Origin: GCA-2701705 sp036163455
GTDB lineage: Bacteria; Pseudomonadota; Gammaproteobacteria; GCA-002705445; GCA-002716945
Assembly (NCBI GenBank): GCA_036163455.1
Contig: JAYZKL010000049.1
Span: forward strand, 1-20,249
Reading direction: 5' to 3'
Length of the DNA: 20,249 bases
The notes under the pieces are model-generated. The model was not told where the DNA came from. It saw only the letters and a program-made list of their open reading frames with translations, and made no database searches. Shown here piece by piece: positions 7,145 to 15,082 of the stretch (the first letter of the stretch is position 1; each line of letters opens with the position of its first letter). A program made the translations under genes and the position numbers.

Positions 7145-7780
7145 ATGAATAATCTTAAAAATAACTTTATAGATTTCGCTCTAAAGCATGAAATACTGAA
7201 GTTTGGTAATTTCACTCTTAAGTCAGGTAGAAAAAGTCCTTATTATTTCAATACTGGCATTTGTAATAATGGATTATTATTAACTAAACTCACCTCTTAT
7301 TACGTGAATCTGATAAATAATCAAAACATAAATTATGATTTTATATTTGGTCCTGCATACAAGGGTATTCCTTTAGCTACTTCTATAAGCCTACAATTAT
7401 TTAATGAGCATAAACAAACTAAACATTATAGTTTCAATAGAAAGGAAATTAAAGATCATGGCGATGGGGGGATTATGGCTGGACATGTCAAGGGAGGCAA
7501 AGCCATAGTTGTTGACGATGTCGTATCTTCTGGCTCATCTATTATTGAATCTATAGAGTTATTAGAAAACCATGAATCAACCTGTGTTAGTATTTTTGTG
7601 GCTTTAGATAGAATGGAAATAGGAAAGAATAAAAGAGCTTCAGAGGAATTAAAAGATTTAGGGATACCAGTATATTCAATAATTACACTTGATGATATTG
7701 AAGACCACCTATCTAACAATAAATCTTTGAGTAATCATCTAAATCATATGAAAGAGTATACGTCTAAATACAAAAGATGA
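7145..7780 (+). CDS. pyrE: Orotate phosphoribosyltransferase PyrE
   Basis: Joins orotate to PRPP to make OMP, the fifth step of pyrimidine synthesis, in the cytosol. The PRPP-binding loop is 'IVVDDVVSSGSS' (about residues 119-131). N-terminal 'ILKFGNFTLKSGRKSPYYFNTG' aligns with E. coli PyrE almost residue for residue, and 'FGPAYKGIPLAT' and 'FNRKEIKDHGDGG' (the catalytic mobile loop) are present. The length is 211 against 213 in E. coli. It is divergent from the nuclease gene and ends 1 base before the converging permease gene, with no room for a terminator hairpin between them. Confidence 0.97.
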   Translation: MNNLKNNFIDFALKHEILKFGNFTLKSGRKSPYYFNTGICNNGLLLTKLTSYYVNLINNQNINYDFIFGPAYKGIPLATSISLQLFNEHKQTKHYSFNRKEIKDHGDGGIMAGHVKGGKAIVVDDVVSSGSSIIESIELLENHESTCVSIFVALDRMEIGKNKRASEELKDLGIPVYSIITLDDIEDHLSNNKSLSNHLNHMKEYTSKYKR

Positions 7781-7781
7781 T

Positions 7782-8534
7782 TTAGGAAAAAATTAGCTTT
7801 AATCCAACAACTAAAGTCACAATTTGATAAACGTTTTTTATGGTTTTATCATCTTTTGATAGAGCAATGTGTGCACCTAAATAACCGCCTATTAATGAAC
7901 CAAAGAATAAAGCTGGCAGAATAAGCCAAAAGATGTTTGCATATGTGGCTAGTGTTATTGCACCTATAGCATTATAAAAAAAACCAACTATAACCAACGT
8001 ATATGTAATTGCTTTTTTATAACTCATTCCATACCAAACAACCATCCATATTGTAAAGAATAAGCCAGTTCCTGCTGATAGTGAGCCATTAATTACACCA
8101 ATTAAGAATATTACTAAAAAGCCAACAAATTTATGTTTAGTATCATAAGAAAAATTAGAATTATTTAAACCAGTTTCTTTTTGTAAGTAAGAATAGATAG
8201 AAATAAATATTATTAAAACGCCTAATAAAATTCTAGCAACTATATTATCGACATAACCTATCAAGCTTGCGCCTAGAATTACACCTGGGCCTCCTATAAG
8301 TATAGATTCAAAAAAAAACTTTTTTTCTATTGTTTTCTCTTTAAGGACTCTTAGCGATGCTCCAAGTCCTAATGCAACAGTTGCAATTTTATGCGAAGCT
8401 AAGGCTGCAACAAACGGTAAATTAAAAATAAGCAATATTGCTGGTAGTTGTATAACGCCAGCGCCACCGCCTGAAAAGGCTGAAAATAAATTTGATATTA
8501 GAGATATAAAAAATAAGGAGAAATGTTCTAACAC
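7782..8534 (-). CDS. TSUP (TauE/SafE/YfcA-type) membrane permease
   Basis: Predicted inner-membrane transporter of the TSUP family (4-toluene sulfonate uptake permease/sulfite exporter TauE-SafE), whose members move small organosulfur compounds or sulfite. It has about eight hydrophobic segments in two related halves. Each half carries the family glycine-rich motif: 'FSGGGAGVIQLPAI' near the N-terminus and 'NGSLSAGTGLFFTIW' after the midpoint. The length of 250 is typical. The start is GTG (8532-8534), 4 bases after the argB stop, so it is probably the last gene of the long minus-strand series. The substrate cannot be read from sequence. The nearest E. coli relative in style is YfcA, of unknown substrate. 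Confidence 0.85.
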   Translation of the reverse strand: MLEHFSLFFISLISNLFSAFSGGGAGVIQLPAILLIFNLPFVAALASHKIATVALGLGASLRVLKEKTIEKKFFFESILIGGPGVILGASLIGYVDNIVARILLGVLIIFISIYSYLQKETGLNNSNFSYDTKHKFVGFLVIFLIGVINGSLSAGTGLFFTIWMVVWYGMSYKKAITYTLVIVGFFYNAIGAITLATYANIFWLILPALFFGSLIGGYLGAHIALSKDDKTIKNVYQIVTLVVGLKLIFS

Positions 8535-8538
8535 ATCA

Positions 8539-9438
8539 TTATCTTCTTATCATTGTTCCAATTCCTTCATCAGTAAATAATTCTAATAGAACTGAATGAT
8601 CAATTGTGCCATTAATAATTTGAACATTATCCACTCCGGAACTAACTGCCTCAAGCGCTGATTCAATTTTAGGAAGCATTCCTCCCGAAATAATTTTATT
8701 TTGAATTAAAGATTTAACCTTTTTAGCATTTATTGATTGGATGAGGTCTCCTTTTTCATCAAGTATTCCATTAGTATTTGTAAGTATTAAATATTTGCTA
8801 GCTTGAAGGATATGGGCGATTTTACCAGCGACTATGTCAGCGTTAATATTATAGGTCTCATAGTCTCCACCTATACCAATTGGTGCAATTACAGGTATAA
8901 ATGGTGTTTTATCTAATAGGCTAACAAGTGAAGGGTCTATACTTTCAATCATACCTGTAAATTTAAAATCAACATCTTTAAATTTACCTGAACCCACCAT
9001 TTTTTTTGCTCTTATCAAGCCACCATCTTTACCAGATAAACCAACCGCTTTACCTCCATGTGCTGTGATAGCATTGACTATATCTTTATTAATTAACCCT
9101 CCTAAAACCATCTCAATAACATCTATTGATTGTTTGTCAGTTATTCTTACGCCATTAGCAAATTCAGATTCAATTCCCGCTTTTTTTAAATGAGCATTAA
9201 TTTGCGGGCCACCTCCATGTACAACAACCGGATGTAAACCTACTTGCTTTAAAAGAACCACATCTTTGGCAAAGTTATTCTTTAATTTTTCATCAATCAT
9301 AGCATTGCCACCAAACTTAATGACTATTTTGGTATCAGCAAGCCTTTGTATATAGGGTAGTGCTTCAATAAGTACATTTGCAGCATTTAAACCTGCTTTC
9401 TCTATTTCTCTATAAATAATTTCTTCTTTTTTTCTCAT
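8539..9438 (-). CDS. argB: Acetylglutamate kinase ArgB (arginine-inhibitable type)
   Basis: Phosphorylates N-acetylglutamate, the second step of arginine synthesis. Visible motifs are 'IKFGGNAM' with ATP-binding Lys41, 'VHGGGPQINAHL' (73-84) for the acetylglutamate site, 'GLSGKDGGLI' (133-142) and 'YNINADIVAGKIA'. The protein has 299 residues, about 40 more than E. coli ArgB. The surplus is an N-terminal helix of about 30 residues, as in the hexameric enzymes of Pseudomonas and Thermotoga that are feedback-inhibited by arginine. I infer the same regulation here. It follows algC by 4 bases, an order also seen in Pseudomonas (algC-argB). Confidence 0.95.
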   Translation of the reverse strand: MRKKEEIIYREIEKAGLNAANVLIEALPYIQRLADTKIVIKFGGNAMIDEKLKNNFAKDVVLLKQVGLHPVVVHGGGPQINAHLKKAGIESEFANGVRITDKQSIDVIEMVLGGLINKDIVNAITAHGGKAVGLSGKDGGLIRAKKMVGSGKFKDVDFKFTGMIESIDPSLVSLLDKTPFIPVIAPIGIGGDYETYNINADIVAGKIAHILQASKYLILTNTNGILDEKGDLIQSINAKKVKSLIQNKIISGGMLPKIESALEAVSSGVDNVQIINGTIDHSVLLELFTDEGIGTMIRR

Positions 9439-9442
9439 TTTC

Positions 9443-10828
9443 TTAAAACGGTATTTCTAATTTATCATCAACTTTTAACATTGCATCCTTAATTAAAGAT
9501 TGTATCTTTTCTAAAGAGTCTCTGTTATCTGCTTCAAACCTAAGTACTAGATTAGATGTTGTATTAGAGCATCTAATAAGCCCCCAACAATCATCATAAA
9601 TTATTTTGAGCCCATCAACATCAATAATTTCTGCTCCTTCAAACTTAGCTAATTTTACAAACAAATCCATAAAAGTAAAATGTTTGTTTTCTTCAAATGG
9701 TATATTTATTTCAGGAGTTGTGTATGAAGCAGGTAGATCATAGAGCAAACCCTCTTTATTTTTTGATAAACTTAGTATTTCTAATAGCCTGATGGAAGCA
9801 TAGATTCCATCATCAAAACCTTTCCATTTATCTGAAAAAAATATGTGTCCACTCATTTCACCACCAAGTATAGCATTCTCCGTAGTCATCAAATCTTTAA
9901 TATATGAATGACCAGTTCTTGAAAGAATGGGCAGTCCACCACTCTCTATAATTATTTTTTCTAAGTGCTTGCTGCACTTCACATCATAAACAATTTTAGA
10001 CCCTTGATTATTCTCTAGTATATTTTTAGCAAATATCATTAATAATTGATCAGGCCATAATATACTTCCATCATTCCTAATAACAGTTACTCTATCTCCA
10101 TCTCCATCATATGCAAAACCAATATCTGAAGAATTTTTAATAACTAGATTTTGTAATTGTTTTAAATTTTTTTCCTTTGATGGGTCTGGCGCATAGTTTG
10201 GGAAATTTCCATCTACTTTCTCATTTATTATTGCTGTATTTATAGAAAGTGATTTAAAAAGTTTTTTTATTAAAACACCTGCAACGCCATTATTACAATC
10301 TATCGCAACATTAAGGCCTTCATCAATATGAATATTTTTTTTAATATGTAGAATATACTGTTCAAGCATATTTTCATTTTTAGTGAGCACTCCTGTTTCT
10401 TTTGTTTCCGTAAAACCACCTTTCTTCATCATCTCTTTTAATTCTAAAATATGCTTATCAAACAATGTTTTTGAATCAAGAACAATTTTTACACCATTAT
10501 AGTCTTTGGGGTTGTGACTTCCTGTAACCATTAACCCATTGGGTATTTGAAGCTCATGCATAGAAAAATAGAGTAGAGGAGTTGGCAATATACCTATATC
10601 ATTAACATTTACGCCAGTTGATAATACTCCCTCAATTAGTTTTTTTTTAAGTGAATTACTAGATAGTCTACCATCTGCACAGACATTCACTATTTTATTA
10701 TTAGAGAGGCTTATTTTTGTTCCAACAGCTTGCCCAAATTTATAGAAAAAATCTTCATTGATTTCATTAGGATAAAGGCCACGTATATCATACGCTCTAA
10801 AGACATGATCAGGTATATAATCACTCAT
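9443..10828 (-). CDS. algC: Phosphomannomutase/phosphoglucomutase (AlgC/ManB type)
   Basis: Interconverts hexose 6- and 1-phosphates to supply GDP-mannose and UDP-glucose for surface polysaccharide. It has all four alpha-D-phosphohexomutase signatures. These are 'FRAYDIRG' at the N-terminus, the phosphoserine loop 'TGSHNPKDYNG' with Ser104, the metal loop 'AYDGDGDR', and the sugar-binding 'GGEMSGH'. A C-terminal 'RCSNTTSNLVLRFEA' holds the phosphate-binding site. The length of 461 matches Pseudomonas AlgC (about 463). It overlaps coaBC by 8 bases. In Pseudomonas a dUTPase gene lies between them, and it is missing here. No polysaccharide genes are nearby, so the specific product is unknown. 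Confidence 0.93.
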   Translation of the reverse strand: MSDYIPDHVFRAYDIRGLYPNEINEDFFYKFGQAVGTKISLSNNKIVNVCADGRLSSNSLKKKLIEGVLSTGVNVNDIGILPTPLLYFSMHELQIPNGLMVTGSHNPKDYNGVKIVLDSKTLFDKHILELKEMMKKGGFTETKETGVLTKNENMLEQYILHIKKNIHIDEGLNVAIDCNNGVAGVLIKKLFKSLSINTAIINEKVDGNFPNYAPDPSKEKNLKQLQNLVIKNSSDIGFAYDGDGDRVTVIRNDGSILWPDQLLMIFAKNILENNQGSKIVYDVKCSKHLEKIIIESGGLPILSRTGHSYIKDLMTTENAILGGEMSGHIFFSDKWKGFDDGIYASIRLLEILSLSKNKEGLLYDLPASYTTPEINIPFEENKHFTFMDLFVKLAKFEGAEIIDVDGLKIIYDDCWGLIRCSNTTSNLVLRFEADNRDSLEKIQSLIKDAMLKVDDKLEIPF

Positions 10829-12056
10829 TTTTTTTAGATGTGCTGATTAAAGTTACTTTTTTTGAATATTCATTTGCCACCAATGAAACAATCTCTTGAG
10901 CTATATTTAATTTTCTATCCTTTTTTATTTTAATTTTTGTTGATTTAGAAAATACTACTACTTCATTATAATCACTTTCAAAACCAAGATTTTTTTCATG
11001 GTTAGCAATGTTCCCAACAATCATATCTAAATTTTTTTCTTTCAATTTAAAGAGTGTATTGGTATCAATATGATCAGTTTCAGCTGCAAAACCTACCGTA
11101 AAAATATTTTTATGTTTTTCTGAAACTGTTTTTAAAATATCATCTCCTCTTTGAAATTCTATATTTAAACTTTTTTCCTTTTTTTTATGTTTAGTTTTTG
11201 AATAATTAGTTGGTTTGTAATCAGCTATCGCAGCTACAGAAATAAAAATATTTTGAAACTTTATCCTTTCTAGCACAGAATCCATCATTTCTTTAGATGT
11301 TTCTACATAGGTTGTTTTAATTTGAGGTATTCTTTTAATTTGCACTGGCCCAGAAATTAACTCTACATTTGCACCCAATTCTTTAGCTGCCACAGCAATT
11401 GCATAGCCCATTTTCCCAGAACTATAATTGCTCATAAATCTTACTGGATCGATTGGTTCTCTTGTAGGGCCAGCAGTTACTAAAATATTTACTCCACTCA
11501 ATTCATTTTGTTTGTTTTCATTCTTTATACTTTCAATTATTGTTATGGAATCAATCATTCTCCCATAACCTGTATCGCCACAAGCATGTAATCCATATCC
11601 AGGACCCAATATATTTATATCTAACTTATCAAGTTTTTTTAGATTCTCTTTTGTGGCTTTATTTTCCCACATGTCTGGATTCATAGCTGGAGCAATAAAA
11701 ATTTTTTTTGTATAGGCAAGACAGATAGTTGACAATAAGTCATCTCCATGTCCATTTGCGAGTTTATTCATAAAGTTTGCTGTACAAGGTGCAATGAGTA
11801 CAATGTCCGCCCATTTTGCTAAATCTAAATGAGTAAAATTATTTACATGATCGCTCTTATTCTCATCAGTAAAGACAGGATTTGAAGAAAGAGATTCTAA
11901 TGTAGTCTCTGTGATGAAAGATCCAGAACTTTTAGTCATTACAACTTTAACATTACAACCTTCTTTTTTTAGTTTGCTTGTCAAATCAGCAGCTTTATAA
12001 GCTGCTATGCTACCAGTAATTCCAATCAGAATGTTTTTATTGAATAAAATATTCAT
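10821..12056 (-). CDS. coaBC: Bifunctional phosphopantothenoylcysteine synthetase/decarboxylase CoaBC (Dfp)
   Basis: Joins cysteine to 4'-phosphopantothenate and decarboxylates the product, two successive steps of coenzyme A synthesis. The N-terminal flavoprotein (CoaC) domain has 'GITGSIAAYKA' (12-22), active-site His76 ('FTHLDLA'), 'PAMNPDMW' (124-131) and catalytic Cys160 ('ACGDTGYGRM'). The C-terminal CoaB domain starts near residue 190 with 'VTAGPTREPIDPVRF', then 'NYSSGKMG', 'AAIADYKP' and 'GFAAET'. The length of 411 is normal. A lysine-rich stretch (about 291-297) lies in the CoaB domain. The 34-base gap before it is the largest within the long minus-strand series and holds a good promoter. 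Confidence 0.95.
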   Translation of the reverse strand: MNILFNKNILIGITGSIAAYKAADLTSKLKKEGCNVKVVMTKSSGSFITETTLESLSSNPVFTDENKSDHVNNFTHLDLAKWADIVLIAPCTANFMNKLANGHGDDLLSTICLAYTKKIFIAPAMNPDMWENKATKENLKKLDKLDINILGPGYGLHACGDTGYGRMIDSITIIESIKNENKQNELSGVNILVTAGPTREPIDPVRFMSNYSSGKMGYAIAVAAKELGANVELISGPVQIKRIPQIKTTYVETSKEMMDSVLERIKFQNIFISVAAIADYKPTNYSKTKHKKKEKSLNIEFQRGDDILKTVSEKHKNIFTVGFAAETDHIDTNTLFKLKEKNLDMIVGNIANHEKNLGFESDYNEVVVFSKSTKIKIKKDRKLNIAQEIVSLVANEYSKKVTLISTSKKNE

Positions 12057-12061
12057 AAGTC

Positions 12062-12089
12062 ATTATAGTATCAAATAAAAAAGTAGCAA
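12062..12089 (-). promoter_or_regulatory. Candidate internal promoter for coaBC, near-leaderless
   Basis: On the minus strand TTGCTA (12089-12084, four of six matches to -35) is followed after 16 bases by a perfect TATAAT (12067-12062). The predicted start of transcription falls at or next to the coaBC ATG (12056), and no ribosome binding site lies between. If used, the mRNA would be leaderless. It sits in the only spacer longer than about 11 bases between 7782 and 15631. Confidence 0.45.
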
Positions 12090-12090
12090 C

Positions 12091-13257
12091 TTATAATGAT
12101 TTAGACAAAAATTCGATGAGTTTGTTCAGGTGCTTCTCAGTATGTTTACTAGTAATGCTAATCCTTAATTTGTCATGATTTTTTGGAACAGATGGATATC
12201 TTATTGCTTGTAAAAAAAGCCCTTCTTCAAATGCTTTTTTTTGTATTTTGATTGTGTCATTTGGATTGCCAACTATGAAGCTTTGTATCGGAGTTAAATA
12301 ATCATTAGTCTTTATACTCAATTGATTTAAATTCTTTAAAAAGTAACTAATGTTTCCATATAATTTTTCATGTAAGCTTTTATCTCTCTTTATAATCTTT
12401 AAACTAGCTCTAGTGGCCTCAGCAATTGATGGAGGTAACGAAGTTGAATAAATATATGGTTTAGATTTTTGTACTAAGAACTCTATAAAACTTTTTTTAC
12501 CAGCAATAAATGAACCAAAAGTTCCTACGGCTTTGCCAAAGGTTCCAATATAAGCATCAATATTATTCCTATTGATATTCAGGTGTGAACAAATATTTGG
12601 TAAGTATTCTTTTTCATTAGGACAATTAACAGTGCAAAAACCATGGGCATCATCTACAAAAATATTAGTTTTAAAAATTTTCTTTAATTTTAATATTTCT
12701 TTTAGAGGAGATATTTCTCCAGTCATACTAAAAATAGAATCTGTAAATATTATTTTATTCTTTGATTTAGAGAATTCCTCTAATTTATTTTTTAAATCTA
12801 CTATTGATAGATGTTTGTATCTAATTAATTTTGTTGAAGATAATCTCGAGCTTTCTATTATAGAATTATGATTTTCTCTATCTTGGAATACAATCCCTCC
12901 TTTTGTGGCAATTGCATTAATAACACCTACGTTTGATAAATAGCCTGAATTAGTTACTAAAACTGACTCAAAACCCAAATATGAAGATAATTCTTGTTCA
13001 AGTTTCTGATGTGGAAGACTGTACCCGCTTATCATTGGAGATGAACCAGATCCAACCCCATATTTATCAATTGCCTTTTTAAAAGCTTTTTTTATATCTA
13101 GATTATTTGCCAGACCAAGATAATCATTGCTAGCAAATGAAATAAATTTTTTATTTTTTATCTTTATTACTACGTCTTGAGGAGAGTAATTTGTAATTCT
13201 TTTTCTAAAATATCCTTTTTTGCTGATATTGGCGATTTCTTCTTTATAATTATTCAC
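12091..13257 (-). CDS. bioF: 8-amino-7-oxononanoate synthase BioF
   Basis: PLP enzyme that condenses pimeloyl-ACP (or pimeloyl-CoA) with alanine to start the biotin ring system. PLP-lysine is Lys242 in 'GTFGKAVGTFGSF'. 'FVDDAHGF' (200-207) holds the Asp and His that contact the cofactor, and 'RENHNSIIE' (127-135) carries the stacking His. 'GSGSSPMISGYS' (69-80) and 'FASNDYLGLA' (41-50) are family signatures. The length is 388. The start is GTG (13255-13257), 11 bases after the bioB stop, with no clear ribosome binding site. Gene order bioB-bioF is standard for gammaproteobacteria, but bioH, bioC, bioD and bioA do not follow here. Confidence 0.93.
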   Translation of the reverse strand: MNNYKEEIANISKKGYFRKRITNYSPQDVVIKIKNKKFISFASNDYLGLANNLDIKKAFKKAIDKYGVGSGSSPMISGYSLPHQKLEQELSSYLGFESVLVTNSGYLSNVGVINAIATKGGIVFQDRENHNSIIESSRLSSTKLIRYKHLSIVDLKNKLEEFSKSKNKIIFTDSIFSMTGEISPLKEILKLKKIFKTNIFVDDAHGFCTVNCPNEKEYLPNICSHLNINRNNIDAYIGTFGKAVGTFGSFIAGKKSFIEFLVQKSKPYIYSTSLPPSIAEATRASLKIIKRDKSLHEKLYGNISYFLKNLNQLSIKTNDYLTPIQSFIVGNPNDTIKIQKKAFEEGLFLQAIRYPSVPKNHDKLRISITSKHTEKHLNKLIEFLSKSL

Positions 13258-13268
13258 TTTTTGAAAAG

Positions 13269-14222
13269 TTATATGGAACTTATTTTTAGTTTTTTTAATA
13301 AGTTTTTGTCATGATTAATAGGAGAATTTTTTGTAGTTAGTAATTCATCGCCATAGAATATTGAATTTGCTCCTGCAAAAAAACACAATGCTTGCATCTC
13401 ATCATTCATAGAATCTCTTCCAGCAGAAAGCCTGACGCAAGATTTAGGCATAGCAATTCTTGATAGGGCAATGACTCTAATAAAATCAAATCCATCTACT
13501 TTTTTATTTTTATAAAACGGAGTTCCTTTAACTTGAACTAACATATTTATCGGTACAGATTCTGGGTGCTCTTCTAAGTTTGCTAATACATTGATAAGTT
13601 TTATTCTATCTTCTGTTTCTTCACCAAGCCCAATAATACCTCCGCAACAAACTTTGATTCCAGCATTCCTAACATTGTCTAGAGTGTCAAGTCTATCTTG
13701 GTAATTACGTGTAGTAACAACTTTTGAATAGTATTCTTCTGAAGTATCTAAATTATGATTATAAAAATCAAGGCCAGCACTTTTTAATTCTACAGCCTGA
13801 TCTTTTTTAAGCATCCCTAGAGTCATACACGTTTCTAAATTTAATTTTTTTACTTCGTGTATCATTTCTAAAATTTTTTTTAGATTTGAGTCAGACAAAT
13901 TTCTCCATGCTGCTCCCATACAAAACCTACTAGCGCCTAGCTTTTTCGCTTCTTTTGCTTGTTGAATAACTTCAGAAATTGGCAATGTATTTTCAAGCTC
14001 TACTTCAGTTTGGTATCTTATGCTTTGTGAACAATATTTACAATCTTCTGGACATCCTCCAGTTTTTATTGACATTAGAGTTGAGATTTGAATTTTATTT
14101 GGGTCGTGATATTTTCTGTGTAATTGATGTGAGTACCATAGTAAATCATTAAATGGTAAATCATAAAGAGATTTTAGTTCAGTAAATGTCCAGTCATGTC
14201 TAATATTTAATTTTTTATTCAT
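13269..14222 (-). CDS. bioB: Biotin synthase BioB
   Basis: Radical-SAM enzyme that inserts sulfur into dethiobiotin to give biotin. The 4Fe-4S motif CxxxCxxC is at Cys57, Cys61, Cys64 ('GGCPEDCKYCSQS'). 'RFCMGAAWR', 'LETCMTLGML', 'YNHNLDTSEEYY' and 'GGIIGLGEE' are BioB hallmarks that also carry the cysteines of the 2Fe-2S sulfur donor. 'VRLSAGRDSM' contains the matching Arg ligand, and 'FFAGANSIFYGD' closes the domain. The length of 317 is slightly short of E. coli (346) because of a shorter C-terminal tail. It starts 2 bases after the ubiA stop. Confidence 0.97.
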   Translation of the reverse strand: MNKKLNIRHDWTFTELKSLYDLPFNDLLWYSHQLHRKYHDPNKIQISTLMSIKTGGCPEDCKYCSQSIRYQTEVELENTLPISEVIQQAKEAKKLGASRFCMGAAWRNLSDSNLKKILEMIHEVKKLNLETCMTLGMLKKDQAVELKSAGLDFYNHNLDTSEEYYSKVVTTRNYQDRLDTLDNVRNAGIKVCCGGIIGLGEETEDRIKLINVLANLEEHPESVPINMLVQVKGTPFYKNKKVDGFDFIRVIALSRIAMPKSCVRLSAGRDSMNDEMQALCFFAGANSIFYGDELLTTKNSPINHDKNLLKKLKISSI

Positions 14223-14224
14223 AG

Positions 14225-15076
14225 TTAAAGATAATTTAATAGTAGACCAAAAGTTATTATTAATCCAAAGATATTATTATTTTCAAAAGCAGCGATGCAT
14301 TGATAAGGTTTTCTTCCTCTTACTAAAATATTTTGATATAAAACAACAAGCATGGAGATTAGTATAAATGCATAATAAATAACATTAAAATTATTTAAAA
14401 ATCCTAAGAGAAGGAAAGAGAAAATAACAAAGAGGTGAAGATATAGAGAATATTTTATATCATTATCACCAAAAAATATAGCAGACGATTTGAGTCCTAA
14501 TTTTTTGTCATCTTTCTTATCAGCCATCGCATAATAGGTATCATATACAATTGCCCATGAAATAGTTATAAAATATAAGAGCAGGCAATTAAAATCTATT
14601 GCATTCTTTTCTAAAATAAAGACCATAGGTATACTTGACCCAAATGCTAAACCTAAAATTAATTGAGGTAATTTAAAATATCTTTTAGATAAAGGATAAA
14701 TAACTAAAAGTAAAAATGAAAAAATTGCAAATAAAAAAATCTTTGAACCCAACATAAGAAGTAAAATAAAGCAGAAAAATATAAGTAGAAAAAAAATTAC
14801 TAATGCTTCCTCATTAGAGATGTTTTGGCTTGCTAGTACACGATTTTTTGTACGCTCTACTTTGATATCAATCTTTTGATCAAAATAATCATTTATTACA
14901 CAGCCTGCAGATCTAGTTGCTATCACACCAAAAATAAATATTATAAGATAATATAAATTTGGTGATCCTTCAGAAGATACTAGAAATGCCCAAAGTACAG
15001 GCCAAAACAGTAAATAAAAACCAATTGGTTTATCAACTCTCATGAGCTGCAAATAAAGTTTTATTTTAGCTAACAT
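14225..15076 (-). CDS. ubiA: 4-hydroxybenzoate polyprenyltransferase UbiA
   Basis: Inner-membrane prenyltransferase that attaches the polyprenyl tail to 4-hydroxybenzoate in ubiquinone synthesis. Both aspartate-rich motifs are visible: 'NDYFDQKID' at residues 62-70 (NDxxDxxxD) and 'YDTYYAMADKKDD' near 180. N-terminal 'LMRVDKPIGFYLLFWPVLWA' and 'ATRSAGCVIND' are typical UbiA. There are about eight hydrophobic spans in 283 residues (E. coli 290). The substrate would come from UbiC, partly encoded at the left edge. The start is 6 bases after the stop of the Fae-like gene, so the two probably share a message. Confidence 0.95.
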   Translation of the reverse strand: MLAKIKLYLQLMRVDKPIGFYLLFWPVLWAFLVSSEGSPNLYYLIIFIFGVIATRSAGCVINDYFDQKIDIKVERTKNRVLASQNISNEEALVIFFLLIFFCFILLLMLGSKIFLFAIFSFLLLVIYPLSKRYFKLPQLILGLAFGSSIPMVFILEKNAIDFNCLLLYFITISWAIVYDTYYAMADKKDDKKLGLKSSAIFFGDNDIKYSLYLHLFVIFSFLLLGFLNNFNVIYYAFILISMLVVLYQNILVRGRKPYQCIAAFENNNIFGLIITFGLLLNYL

Positions 15077-15082
15077 TTTATC

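Noticed and set aside
7456..7719. 87-residue minus-strand frame inside pyrE
   Set aside because: It is antisense to a well-conserved enzyme, with a composition explained by the pyrE codons.
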